A stretch of 20,311 nucleotides of DNA, from NCBI GenBank assembly GCA_003158885.1, contig PMLN01000088.1, positions 1,484-21,794 of the forward strand. Direction: 5' to 3'. Source of the stretch: Anaerolineae bacterium. Its GTDB lineage: Bacteria; Chloroflexota; Anaerolineae; Anaerolineales; Villigracilaceae. The first letter of the stretch is position 1, and the number at the start of each line of letters is the position of its first letter. The position numbers and the translations under genes were made by a program. The notes below the pieces were generated by a model that was not told the origin of the DNA, searched no databases, and was given only the letters and a program-made list of their open reading frames with translations. Shown piece after piece: positions 7,786-14,183 of this stretch.

Positions 7786-8358
7786 CTACTTCAACAACGG
7801 GTTAATAATGGATTTAATATCATCCACCGAGGAAAATGGCCCGATTTGCGCGTATTGCAGAATACCCTGCGGGTCGATGAAATACGTTTCCGGCACACCC
7901 TTGATGCGGAATAATTGTGAGACGCGCGTTCCAAGGTCCGGGCCATTGGGAAATGTAATGCTGAACTTGGCCAGATAGGCACGCGCCTTCGGTTCGGTAT
8001 CCACATAGTCTACGCCGACGAAAACCACGCGGCCATCGCTTCTATAAAATTGCCAGGCCTGTTCCAGGTCGGCGGCTTCCTGTTCACAGGGCTTGCACCA
8101 GGATGCCCAGAAATTGACCATCACAACTTTACCATGATAATCGGCAAGATTGAACTGGTTCTGTCCGTTCAATTCGTATCCGCTGAACAAGGGCATTGTA
8201 AAATTGCTGATCTTATCGCCGCGTCCAACTTGACCTTGTTGCGACCGGTTCAACTCCACGGCGACGATTCCCAGCAAGGCCAGCAGGGAGACCCAGATGA
8301 TGATTTGTGCCCACAGCGGAACGCCGCGGCGTGGAGTGCTGAGTGTACTTTCGTTCAT
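7786..8358 (-). CDS. ccmG: Thiol-disulfide oxidoreductase CcmG (TlpA/ResA/DsbE family)
   Basis: 190 residues, ATG at 8358. An N-terminal helix (17-36) anchors a thioredoxin-fold domain outside the membrane. The active site W87-C88-K89-P90-C91 lies in the typical NFWASWCxPC context, and the cis-proline motif GVPETYFID follows at 154-162. CcmG reduces the disulfide in the CcmH/apocytochrome relay before heme attachment. It sits between ccmH and the CcmI-like gene, as in other ccm clusters. No CcdA/DsbD electron donor is encoded in the window. The preceding 73-base gap includes a GC hairpin. Confidence 0.92.
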   Translation of the reverse strand: MNESTLSTPRRGVPLWAQIIIWVSLLALLGIVAVELNRSQQGQVGRGDKISNFTMPLFSGYELNGQNQFNLADYHGKVVMVNFWASWCKPCEQEAADLEQAWQFYRSDGRVVFVGVDYVDTEPKARAYLAKFSITFPNGPDLGTRVSQLFRIKGVPETYFIDPQGILQYAQIGPFSSVDDIKSIINPLLK

Positions 8359-8406
8359 AGGTTATTTTCCATAGCGTGGCTCAATGTGCCGCCTCTATAC
8401 AGGATC

Positions 8407-8424
8407 GCCGCCAGGGATGGCGGC
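8407..8424. repeat. Intercistronic GC hairpin between ccmH and ccmG
   Basis: GCCGCC (8407-8412), a 6-base loop AGGGAT, and GGCGGC (8419-8424) form a perfect stem in the 73-base gap. There is no T-run, so termination is unlikely; it may be a small palindromic repeat or an mRNA-stability element. Confidence 0.5.
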
Positions 8425-8431
8425 TGGAACA

Positions 8432-8983
8432 TTACTTTCTTTTCTTTAATTCTTCTTCAAAGCGTGCGACATATTCATCCTTCACCGTCTCATCCTTCGA
8501 CCCCGAAGCAGCGGAGGCCGATCCGGGTTTTGTCCACATCCTCAACGCACGGAAGAGGATGAAGGCGCCCGCCAGGATGATGACCGGCGGCAGGATGTAG
8601 ATCAGCCAGTTGAGCCCGGTTTGAGGCGGCTCATCCAGTACGCGTACGCCGTATTGCTGGACAAAGTATTGTTTGATCTGTTGTTCTGTCCAACCCTGGG
8701 AAAGCTGCTGGCGGATCAAGTCGCGCCATTGACGGCAGGCTTCCGTGGGGCATACATCCAGAGGCGTATCCTCGCAGACGGGACAATACAATTGATGGGC
8801 AATTTGATTTACCTGATCGTCCGATGGCGTTGGCACGGGTTGTTGCGCAAAAACTTTTTGATAAGGTTGGCTTGCCAGCACAAGCCCGCATGTCAAGGCC
8901 AGCAAAATGGGTAACGCAATTGCGTTTTGTGTTTTGCGTCCTTGCGTTTTGGAGTTTTGCATTTTACTCATTGCGTCTTCCAT
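8432..8983 (-). CDS. ccmH: Cytochrome c-type biogenesis protein CcmH (four-cysteine variant)
   Basis: 183 residues from ATG 8983, whose A is shared with the last base of the ccmF stop (TAATG), indicating coupled translation. A second ATG at 8971 is preceded by GGAAG at five bases and is an equally good start. A signal-anchor helix (about 22-40) precedes the CcmH domain: LYC67PVC70, then C78-P-T-E-A-C83, followed by helices QWRDLIRQQL...WTEQQIKQYFVQQYGVRVL matching the three-helix CcmH fold. A second helix (about 123-142) and a charged cytoplasmic tail end the protein. The C67/C70 pair is the standard redox site. C78/C83 are additional cysteines not in the classical LRCxxC pattern. It should reduce apocytochrome CxxCH thiols with CcmG. 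Confidence 0.9.
   Translation of the reverse strand: MEDAMSKMQNSKTQGRKTQNAIALPILLALTCGLVLASQPYQKVFAQQPVPTPSDDQVNQIAHQLYCPVCEDTPLDVCPTEACRQWRDLIRQQLSQGWTEQQIKQYFVQQYGVRVLDEPPQTGLNWLIYILPPVIILAGAFILFRALRMWTKPGSASAASGSKDETVKDEYVARFEEELKKRK
8913..8951. repeat. Short ACGCAA-type repeat cluster inside the 5' end of ccmH
   Basis: TTGCGTTTTG occurs exactly twice (8920-8929 and 8942-8951) around TTTTGCGTCC (8932-8941), and AACGCAATTGCGTT (8913-8926) is a 14-base perfect palindrome. On the coding strand this gives the Q/N/K/T-rich N-terminus of CcmH. The motif is of the same type as the inverted repeat at 11851-11920. Confidence 0.5.
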
Positions 8984-11082
8984 TAATCCGCCGCACCGGT
9001 TTGGTTGGCATCCGGCTGGTGAATGTGGTGCGACCGCGCCGGAACACGTTCTGCATCCCGGTCGGGCCAGGCCGCAAAGATGATGCCGAACAGGAAGATG
9101 ATTGCTCCGATCCATAGCCAGTTCACCAATGGGTTGACGAAGATTTTGAAGGTCGCGCCATTGGTGGATGTAGGCTGCCAGTCCACAAGAATGATATAGA
9201 GATCGTCTTTCAAGGTTGGACGGTCACCGGGGATGGTCATATTTTGTTTTTCGGTCGGGTAATAATCAATGCGCGGATATAAATCGCCCAGATAATTATT
9301 ACCTTGATAAACACTGACCACTGCACGCGTCACTTGCTGCCCATCCGGGCCGGGGAACTGGGCCACCGAGTCGTATTTGACGGTATAGCCGCCTAACGAT
9401 AAAGAACTGTTTACCGGGACCGTTCCCTGGGTTTGGATTTGGAAAAGGTTGATCCCCAGGATGCCGATCGCCATCAACATCATGCTGAGATGGATGACAT
9501 ACCCGCCATAACGCCGGCGGTCACGTCCTACCAAACGCCAAAAGGCAGTGAAGGCATTTTCACTTTGCGCCTTCATGCGGGCAGCTGTACCGCGCCAGAA
9601 TTCTTGTAGAGTTACCAGGATAACCATCGCCACGAGAAAGAAAGCAACCAGTGCGATGGGATTGGCGGTGTAAGTGAAGAATAGGAAGATTGTGATGACC
9701 AGCGCCGCAATGACGGATTTCCAAATGGCGCGTCCCAATGTTTTGAGGCTGGAATGTCCCCATGCTGAAAGTGGGGCAACACCCATCAATAACATTAATC
9801 CGGCAAAAAGCGGTCCGGTGGCGGTTTGATAGAACGGCGGCCCGACGGTCACCTTTTGGCCGGTGAATATCTCGGAAATGATCGGAAAGACCACACCCCA
9901 GAAACATACAACCAGTACGCTGATGAATAGCAGGTTGTTGAGCAGGAAAAGCGCTTCGCGCGAGAGCATGGATTTCATCTCTGTCTCGCCGCGTAGGTCG
10001 GGCCAGCGATAGATTAATAATGCAATGGATCCAACGAAAGTAATGCCAATGAAGGTGAAAAAGGCCGGACCGATGGCGCTTTCCGCGAAGGCATGCACCG
10101 AAGAGAGTATGCCGGAGCGGGTCAGGAAGGTTCCGAAGATGACCAGCGCATAGGTCAGGATGATAAGGAGCATATTCCATTGTTTCAGCATTCCGCGCTT
10201 TTCCTGGATCATCACGGAATGTAAAAAGGCGGTTCCGGTCAACCATGGCATCAATGCCGCGATTTCCACCGGGTCCCATCCCCAGAAACCGCCCCAGCCC
10301 AACACATCATATGCCCAGCGGCTGCCGAGCACCAGACCGCACGAAAGGAATAACCAGGCCCATAATGTCCAGCGGCGCGTGATGCGGATCCAGCGATCAT
10401 CGGTGCGGCCGGTGATGAGGGCTGCAATGGCGAAGGCAAATGGGATCACGAAGGATACAAACCCAAGATACAGCATGGGCGGATGAATGATCATGCCCGG
10501 ATTCCGCAGGAATGGATTCAGTCCATTTCCGTCCGTTGGGATGGCCAGGCTCGCGTTGAGCATGGGCGCAAACATGCTTTTGATGGCATTCCCGCTTGCA
10601 TCGGCGATCAATTTCCCATCCGGCCCCCGCCAAAATTCAGCGAATGGGTTCTCGTAAAAGACAACCAGAGCCAGGAAGAACGCCGTGGTAAGAGAGGTAA
10701 CCACAATGACCCATGGCAGAAATTCGCGGTCGCGGTCCCATTTGCGCAGGGTGACCAGCGAAGCGAAAGCGGACATCAACCACGACCAGAATACCAGCGA
10801 GCCGGCCTGTCCTCCCCACCAGGCTGTAATTTTGAGATAGGTGGGCATATCCCGGCTGATCACTTCATAGACGAAGGAAACCTCAAAGTGGTTTGTGACC
10901 AGCAAGTAGATCAGGGCCGCGGCGGAAATAGAAATAAGCGGCCACAACAATAGCATGGCGCGGCGGGCCGACTCAACCCAGCCGGCCGATTTTGTTCTAT
11001 CACCATAAATGGCCGCGCCCACACTATAGAGCGCGACCAGAAAAGCAATGAAGATAACTCCGTAACCTATGTCAGCAACCAT
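8983..11082 (-). CDS. ccmF: Cytochrome c heme lyase CcmF
   Basis: 699 residues; ATG 11082 chosen because AGAGGAG stands just upstream, whereas the frame to 11184 would overlap ccmE. About 15 hydrophobic helices. The heme-handling WWD motif is clear (WGWGGFWGWDPVEIAALMPWL, near residues 271-291). Conserved histidines are in MIIHPPMLYLG, FLHSVMI, SSVHAFAES and YVIHLSMM, fitting the periplasmic heme ligands and the heme-b ligands of CcmF. A C-terminal periplasmic beta domain (about 570-655) precedes the last helix. Slightly longer than E. coli CcmF (647). It ligates heme from CcmE to apocytochrome together with CcmH and CcmI. Shares one base with ccmH. Confidence 0.96.
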   Translation of the reverse strand: MVADIGYGVIFIAFLVALYSVGAAIYGDRTKSAGWVESARRAMLLLWPLISISAAALIYLLVTNHFEVSFVYEVISRDMPTYLKITAWWGGQAGSLVFWSWLMSAFASLVTLRKWDRDREFLPWVIVVTSLTTAFFLALVVFYENPFAEFWRGPDGKLIADASGNAIKSMFAPMLNASLAIPTDGNGLNPFLRNPGMIIHPPMLYLGFVSFVIPFAFAIAALITGRTDDRWIRITRRWTLWAWLFLSCGLVLGSRWAYDVLGWGGFWGWDPVEIAALMPWLTGTAFLHSVMIQEKRGMLKQWNMLLIILTYALVIFGTFLTRSGILSSVHAFAESAIGPAFFTFIGITFVGSIALLIYRWPDLRGETEMKSMLSREALFLLNNLLFISVLVVCFWGVVFPIISEIFTGQKVTVGPPFYQTATGPLFAGLMLLMGVAPLSAWGHSSLKTLGRAIWKSVIAALVITIFLFFTYTANPIALVAFFLVAMVILVTLQEFWRGTAARMKAQSENAFTAFWRLVGRDRRRYGGYVIHLSMMLMAIGILGINLFQIQTQGTVPVNSSLSLGGYTVKYDSVAQFPGPDGQQVTRAVVSVYQGNNYLGDLYPRIDYYPTEKQNMTIPGDRPTLKDDLYIILVDWQPTSTNGATFKIFVNPLVNWLWIGAIIFLFGIIFAAWPDRDAERVPARSHHIHQPDANQTGAAD

Positions 11083-11138
11083 AAAACTCCTCTGGAAAAC
11101 GAAACGCGAAGCGCTTATGTCTCTCCGGCTTTCTTCGA

Positions 11139-11615
11139 TCAACCGGCCTGATTGGGTACCGCCTCCTGATATTTGGTGGGACACTTGAGCAGTAATTCGT
11201 CGGCGTGAAAGACCCCATTGGAATCGAGATGGCCGGTCATGATGGCTTGCGCTTCATCCTTTAGGAGATCAGGCTTGGGACCGTTGTAAATGATCTTGAG
11301 CCGCGCCCGGTTCGGGTCAATGACCGCCGCGTGCAAGACAGCCGCCAATCCGCCTTCGGCATCCACTTCCTTTTGATCGCCGGGAACCTGGGCAACGTCA
11401 AAGGTCAATGTGAGCGAATTCGGGTCATATTGGATGGTGTTGCCGACGACCGCGCCTGAGATGCGCACGTTCTGGCCGGTGAGGGTGGCGCCTTTGGCTT
11501 TCAGCTCATCAACCGTCAGGAAGTATTCGGCGTTGGCCTTCGTAGCCGAGAAGATCAGATAGATCACCGCCGCGAGGATCAACACCCCGCCGACGATAAA
11601 TTTTGTACGTCCCAT
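11139..11615 (-). CDS. ccmE: Heme chaperone CcmE, CxxxY variant
   Basis: 158 residues; ATG 11615 has GGAGG eight bases upstream, preferred over the in-frame start at 11660. Signal-anchor helix at about 5-23, then an OB-fold beta domain (FLTVDELKAKG..., GQNVRISGAVVG, LTFDVAQV, LKIIYNGPKPDLLKDEAQAIMTGHL, GVFHADELLLKC). The covalent heme-binding site of classical CcmE is HxxxY; here it is C145-P-T-K-Y149, the CxxxY variant described in archaea and some bacteria such as Desulfovibrio. The codon is TGT (seen directly). First gene of the operon, following a strong promoter candidate. It accepts heme from CcmC and delivers it to CcmF. Confidence 0.95.
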   Translation of the reverse strand: MGRTKFIVGGVLILAAVIYLIFSATKANAEYFLTVDELKAKGATLTGQNVRISGAVVGNTIQYDPNSLTLTFDVAQVPGDQKEVDAEGGLAAVLHAAVIDPNRARLKIIYNGPKPDLLKDEAQAIMTGHLDSNGVFHADELLLKCPTKYQEAVPNQAG

Positions 11616-11642
11616 GAACTGCCTCCAATTTACAAAGGGGAA

Positions 11643-11672
11643 ATTATAAACAATCTTCATTCTACATGTCGA
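11643..11672 (-). promoter_or_regulatory. Promoter of the ccm operon
   Basis: On the minus strand TCGACA (11667-11672, five of six to TTGACA), an 18-base spacer, and a perfect TATAAT (11643-11648). The expected start is near 11636, giving a leader of about 20 bases before the ccmE ATG with its GGAGG. Confidence 0.65.
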
Positions 11673-11999
11673 GATTAATAGATGCTGAAAAAGGTTCAGT
11701 CAATTGTCACACGGCATATCCAATTTTGTTCCATCCTTTTGGGTAAGGGGTTTACCCTGATAACAAACTCCGCGCAAACTCAGCGTTGGGGGAAGTTCGT
11801 TACCAGAACCTTTTCAAGGTCCATGGTGAATCTATGCTTTGCCATTTTTTAACGCGAAGCACGCAAAGTTCGCTAAGATTCTTGTTTTTTTTCTTCGCGA
11901 TCTTTGCGCGCTTGGCGGTTCGTTCTTTGATCTTGAGAAAACCACGAGTTTGTTATGAGTATATCTACGAAGGCTCGAAGTCCAAAAGGTTTGGGGAAT
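11673..11999. other. Intergenic region upstream of ccmE
   Basis: No credible gene. Besides the inverted repeat at 11851-11920 it holds a small hairpin GGGTAA/TTACCC (11741-11746 with 11752-11757) without a T-run. The open frame on the plus strand here (11786-12064) spans the repeat, has no family resemblance and is not accepted. Confidence 0.6.
11851..11920. repeat. 70-base imperfect inverted repeat (ACGCAAAG type)
   Basis: The left arm 11851-11878 begins AACGCGAAGCACGCAAAG. The reverse complement of the right arm 11892-11920 begins AACCGCCAAGCGCGCAAAG; the arms match at most positions with one 1-base gap. The 13-base loop is T-rich (11879-11891). This type of GCAAAG-rich palindrome is a common dispersed element in many bacterial genomes (from memory). 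It lies downstream of the broken nucleotidyltransferase gene and may also act as a transcription barrier before the ccm promoter. Confidence 0.7.
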
Positions 12000-12750
12000 T
12001 CAGTTATCCCACACAGCGGTTAACTCCCTCATTCTCGGCTCTACTTTATCGGCCAATTCTTTAACTTCATCTGCTTCATGAAACAATCCATTGATGACAT
12101 TGCCGAGCGCGCGCAGCAATTCGTTCCTCTCCAGTGAAGTGACCAGTGTATTGCTGAACGCCTCGCGCACTTCAGTAGGAAGATTGTCGAAGCCTCTGCC
12201 GTGAACAACCGGTAGTCCACGTCTTCGGCAGGCGAGGCTGAGGGCATAATCGCGGGCGCCGCTGATCCAGTACTTGGCCTGCCAGAAACGCCTGCGTTCG
12301 ATTCAAAAGCGCGCCCGCAGCGCGTGATGCACTGCATAGCCAAAGAGTTCATGCGCTGAAGGCGGCTGAACATACGGTCTTTCCACGGAATTACCGAAGA
12401 GCAGTTTGAATTTTGGGCCGCTCGCCCCGAATTTAGAAGCCGGCGTGAACGAGAGATCAAATTGCAGGCATCCTGGGAGCAAAAACACACGGTAAATGGA
12501 CGGCCCCGCTTGGCAGGTCGAATAGCTGAACGGCATCGAATTTCCCGGTGAGTTCCTGCGTCCAATCATCGAGCACATCACTGACAGGGCAGCTATCTGC
12601 AACCGCGAAGGTCAGGTCAAGGTCCGACCAGCGATCTCCTTCTCCCAAGGCGAGCGAACCCACAACGGCGCCCGAAACGACGCGTGCAGCGGATGCGGCC
12701 ATTTGAAATACATGGTCTCGAATGAGATTTCGATCTTTTATGCTGAACAT
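12000..12750 (-). pseudogene. Nucleotidyltransferase (KNTase/MNT fold), disrupted by a frameshift and a stop codon
   Basis: Read from ATG 12750 (AGAGG upstream) to TGA 12000-12002, the locus encodes about 249 residues once repaired. The N-terminal part has the nucleotidyltransferase signature GSLALGEGDRWSDLDLTF. After LFDLPSG the family-like sequence continues one frame over (IYRVFLLPGCLQFDLSFTPA). Removing one base from the C-run 12504-12507 (GGGG on the gene strand) restores the join. That frame then reads HHALRARF, an in-frame TGA at 12303-12305, and continues IERRRFWQAKYWISGARDYA to the end with a coherent helical C-terminus (LSLACRRRGLPVVHGRGFDNL). Two separate lesions argue for a real pseudogene. 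The stop could derive from TGC or TGG. Such proteins resemble antibiotic- or toxin-related nucleotidyltransferases; the substrate is unknown. Confidence 0.8.
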
Positions 12751-12757
12751 GCGGCCT

Positions 12758-12786
12758 CTGAAAGCTTTTTAACATCGTGTTATACT
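12758..12786 (+). promoter_or_regulatory. Promoter of the metallopeptidase/solute-binding protein operon
   Basis: CTGAAA (12758-12763, four of six), 17-base spacer, TATACT (12781-12786, five of six). It sits in the 65-base divergent gap and gives a leader of about 22 bases before ATG 12816. Confidence 0.55.
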
Positions 12787-12815
12787 ACGAAGAAATCTGT
12801 GGTCGGGAAAAATCT

Positions 12816-14183
12816 ATGCACACAAAGTTAATTGTATTTCCGATTCTGATCGTAGTTTTTCTTTCCGCATTTCAACCTGTTTCTGCTTCCTCTGTAGCGG
12901 CTCTGTCGAACAACCAAGCCACGCTCAATTTCCCCAATACCATCACGTTTCACGCAAATCTTCAAAGTAGCCTCAAAATCACCTCGGTGGTACTGGAATA
13001 CGGAAACCAGGAGGAAACCTGCGGTCAGGTCATTGCCGAAGCTTTCCCAAAATTCTCTTCGGATACCTCTGTCAGCGTTGAATGGACCTGGGATATGCAT
13101 CAATCGGGTTCTCTGCCGCCGGGTGCGCAGATCTGGTGGCGTTGGCGTTACACAGATGCATCGGGCCAGGAAACCGTCAGCGAGCAAAAGACGGTCACTT
13201 GGCTGGATTCCGTCCACAACTGGCAAACATTGACCGAAGGCGATATCCGCCTGCATTGGTATCAAAGCGATCAGAGCTTCGCGCGTGATCTGCTCAACAC
13301 CGCTGATAGCGGCTTGGCGCGCGTCGAGAAAGACGCAGGTCTCAGCACCGACCAGCCGATTGACATGTACATATATGCCGACACCAGTGAAATGAAGGCT
13401 GCCATCCTTTACGAGCCAAGTTGGACCGGCGGTGAGGCCTTCCCTGAATATAACATTGTCATCATAGGCATCTCGCCTGCCGACTTGAGCTGGGGATACC
13501 GGGCGGAGGTACATGAGTTGACACATGTGCTGGTGGGTCACTTTACCTTCACGTGTCTCGGCGTTATGCCCACGTGGCTCAACGAGGGACTGGCTGTTTA
13601 TTCCGAAGGCGATCTTGATCCCGCTTCCCAGAAGCAGTTCGATCAGGCCGTTGCAGAAGACCAACTGCTTTCGGTTCGTTCTTTAAGCTCCGGCTTCTCC
13701 GAGATCGCCGACAAGGCGAATCTCTCCTACAGTGAGTCGTACAGCATTGTCAAATTCCTGATTGGAACTTATGGCCGTGACAAAATGACTGTGCTTCTGA
13801 TTGCCTTGCGTGATGGCAGCACTGTGGACGAGGCGCTCACACAAGACTATGGTTTCGATGTCGAAGGTCTCGAAGGGGCATGGCGGCAAAACATCGGAGC
13901 CAGGCCGCATACGGCCTCTGCTAAATCCACCCCGGTTTCCACGCCGACAATCGTTCCGACGATTGTGCCAGTTTCCGGCGCTCTACTGGCAAATACTCCC
14001 ACTCCAACTAGTTCCCCAACACCAATACCGACAAATAGTGTCTATCCTCCTCCGGTTGAAAACCTGCCTCTCGTGCTGGGCTTGGTTTCCTGTGGGCTGT
14101 TCGTGATCTTTGTGGCGATAATCATCGCTTTCGTACTCATCCTACGAAAGCGGCCGGGAGGAAAAGATGAAAAGACTTCGTAA
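12816..14183 (+). CDS. Membrane-anchored MA-family (gluzincin) metallopeptidase
   Basis: 455 residues from ATG 12816; the in-frame start at 12777 lies upstream of the likely transcription start and adds polar residues before the signal sequence. Signal peptide 1-24 (LSAFQPVSASS). A beta-rich N-terminal half (about 30-140) is followed by a peptidase MA-like domain: zinc motif H233-E234-L-T-H237 in the context AEVHELTHVLVGHF, and the gluzincin third ligand E257 in TWLNEGLAVYSEG. A P/T/S-rich linker (about 365-410) leads to a C-terminal transmembrane helix (about 415-440) and a short basic tail, so the enzyme works on the outer face. Its end overlaps the next gene by 17 bases. Peptide specificity cannot be told. 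Confidence 0.85.
   Translation: MHTKLIVFPILIVVFLSAFQPVSASSVAALSNNQATLNFPNTITFHANLQSSLKITSVVLEYGNQEETCGQVIAEAFPKFSSDTSVSVEWTWDMHQSGSLPPGAQIWWRWRYTDASGQETVSEQKTVTWLDSVHNWQTLTEGDIRLHWYQSDQSFARDLLNTADSGLARVEKDAGLSTDQPIDMYIYADTSEMKAAILYEPSWTGGEAFPEYNIVIIGISPADLSWGYRAEVHELTHVLVGHFTFTCLGVMPTWLNEGLAVYSEGDLDPASQKQFDQAVAEDQLLSVRSLSSGFSEIADKANLSYSESYSIVKFLIGTYGRDKMTVLLIALRDGSTVDEALTQDYGFDVEGLEGAWRQNIGARPHTASAKSTPVSTPTIVPTIVPVSGALLANTPTPTSSPTPIPTNSVYPPPVENLPLVLGLVSCGLFVIFVAIIIAFVLILRKRPGGKDEKTS

Noticed and set aside
8353..8370. Five-codon ORF (MENNL) just before ccmG, whose TGA overlaps the ccmG ATG
   Set aside because: Too short to separate from chance; no ribosome-binding site of its own and no sign of a leader peptide mechanism.
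9560..10279. 239-codon open frame inside ccmF in another frame
   Set aside because: Composition is His/Arg/Cys-rich shadow of ccmF; no start signal or family.
11741..11757. GGGTAA/TTACCC hairpin as a terminator
   Set aside because: Six-base stem without a T-run on either strand, and no gene end next to it.
11786..12064. 92-codon plus-strand frame upstream of ccmE
   Set aside because: It spans the inverted repeat, has no ribosome-binding site or family, and runs into the nucleotidyltransferase pseudogene.
12041..12565. 174-codon minus frame at the nucleotidyltransferase locus
   Set aside because: Off-frame shadow: the family-like C-terminus (IERRRFWQAKYW...) lies in a different frame and ends at 12000.
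12828..13664. 278-codon open frame on the minus strand
   Set aside because: It is antisense to the metallopeptidase gene, which has a signal peptide, HELTH motif and a good ribosome context. The antisense product has no recognisable domain.
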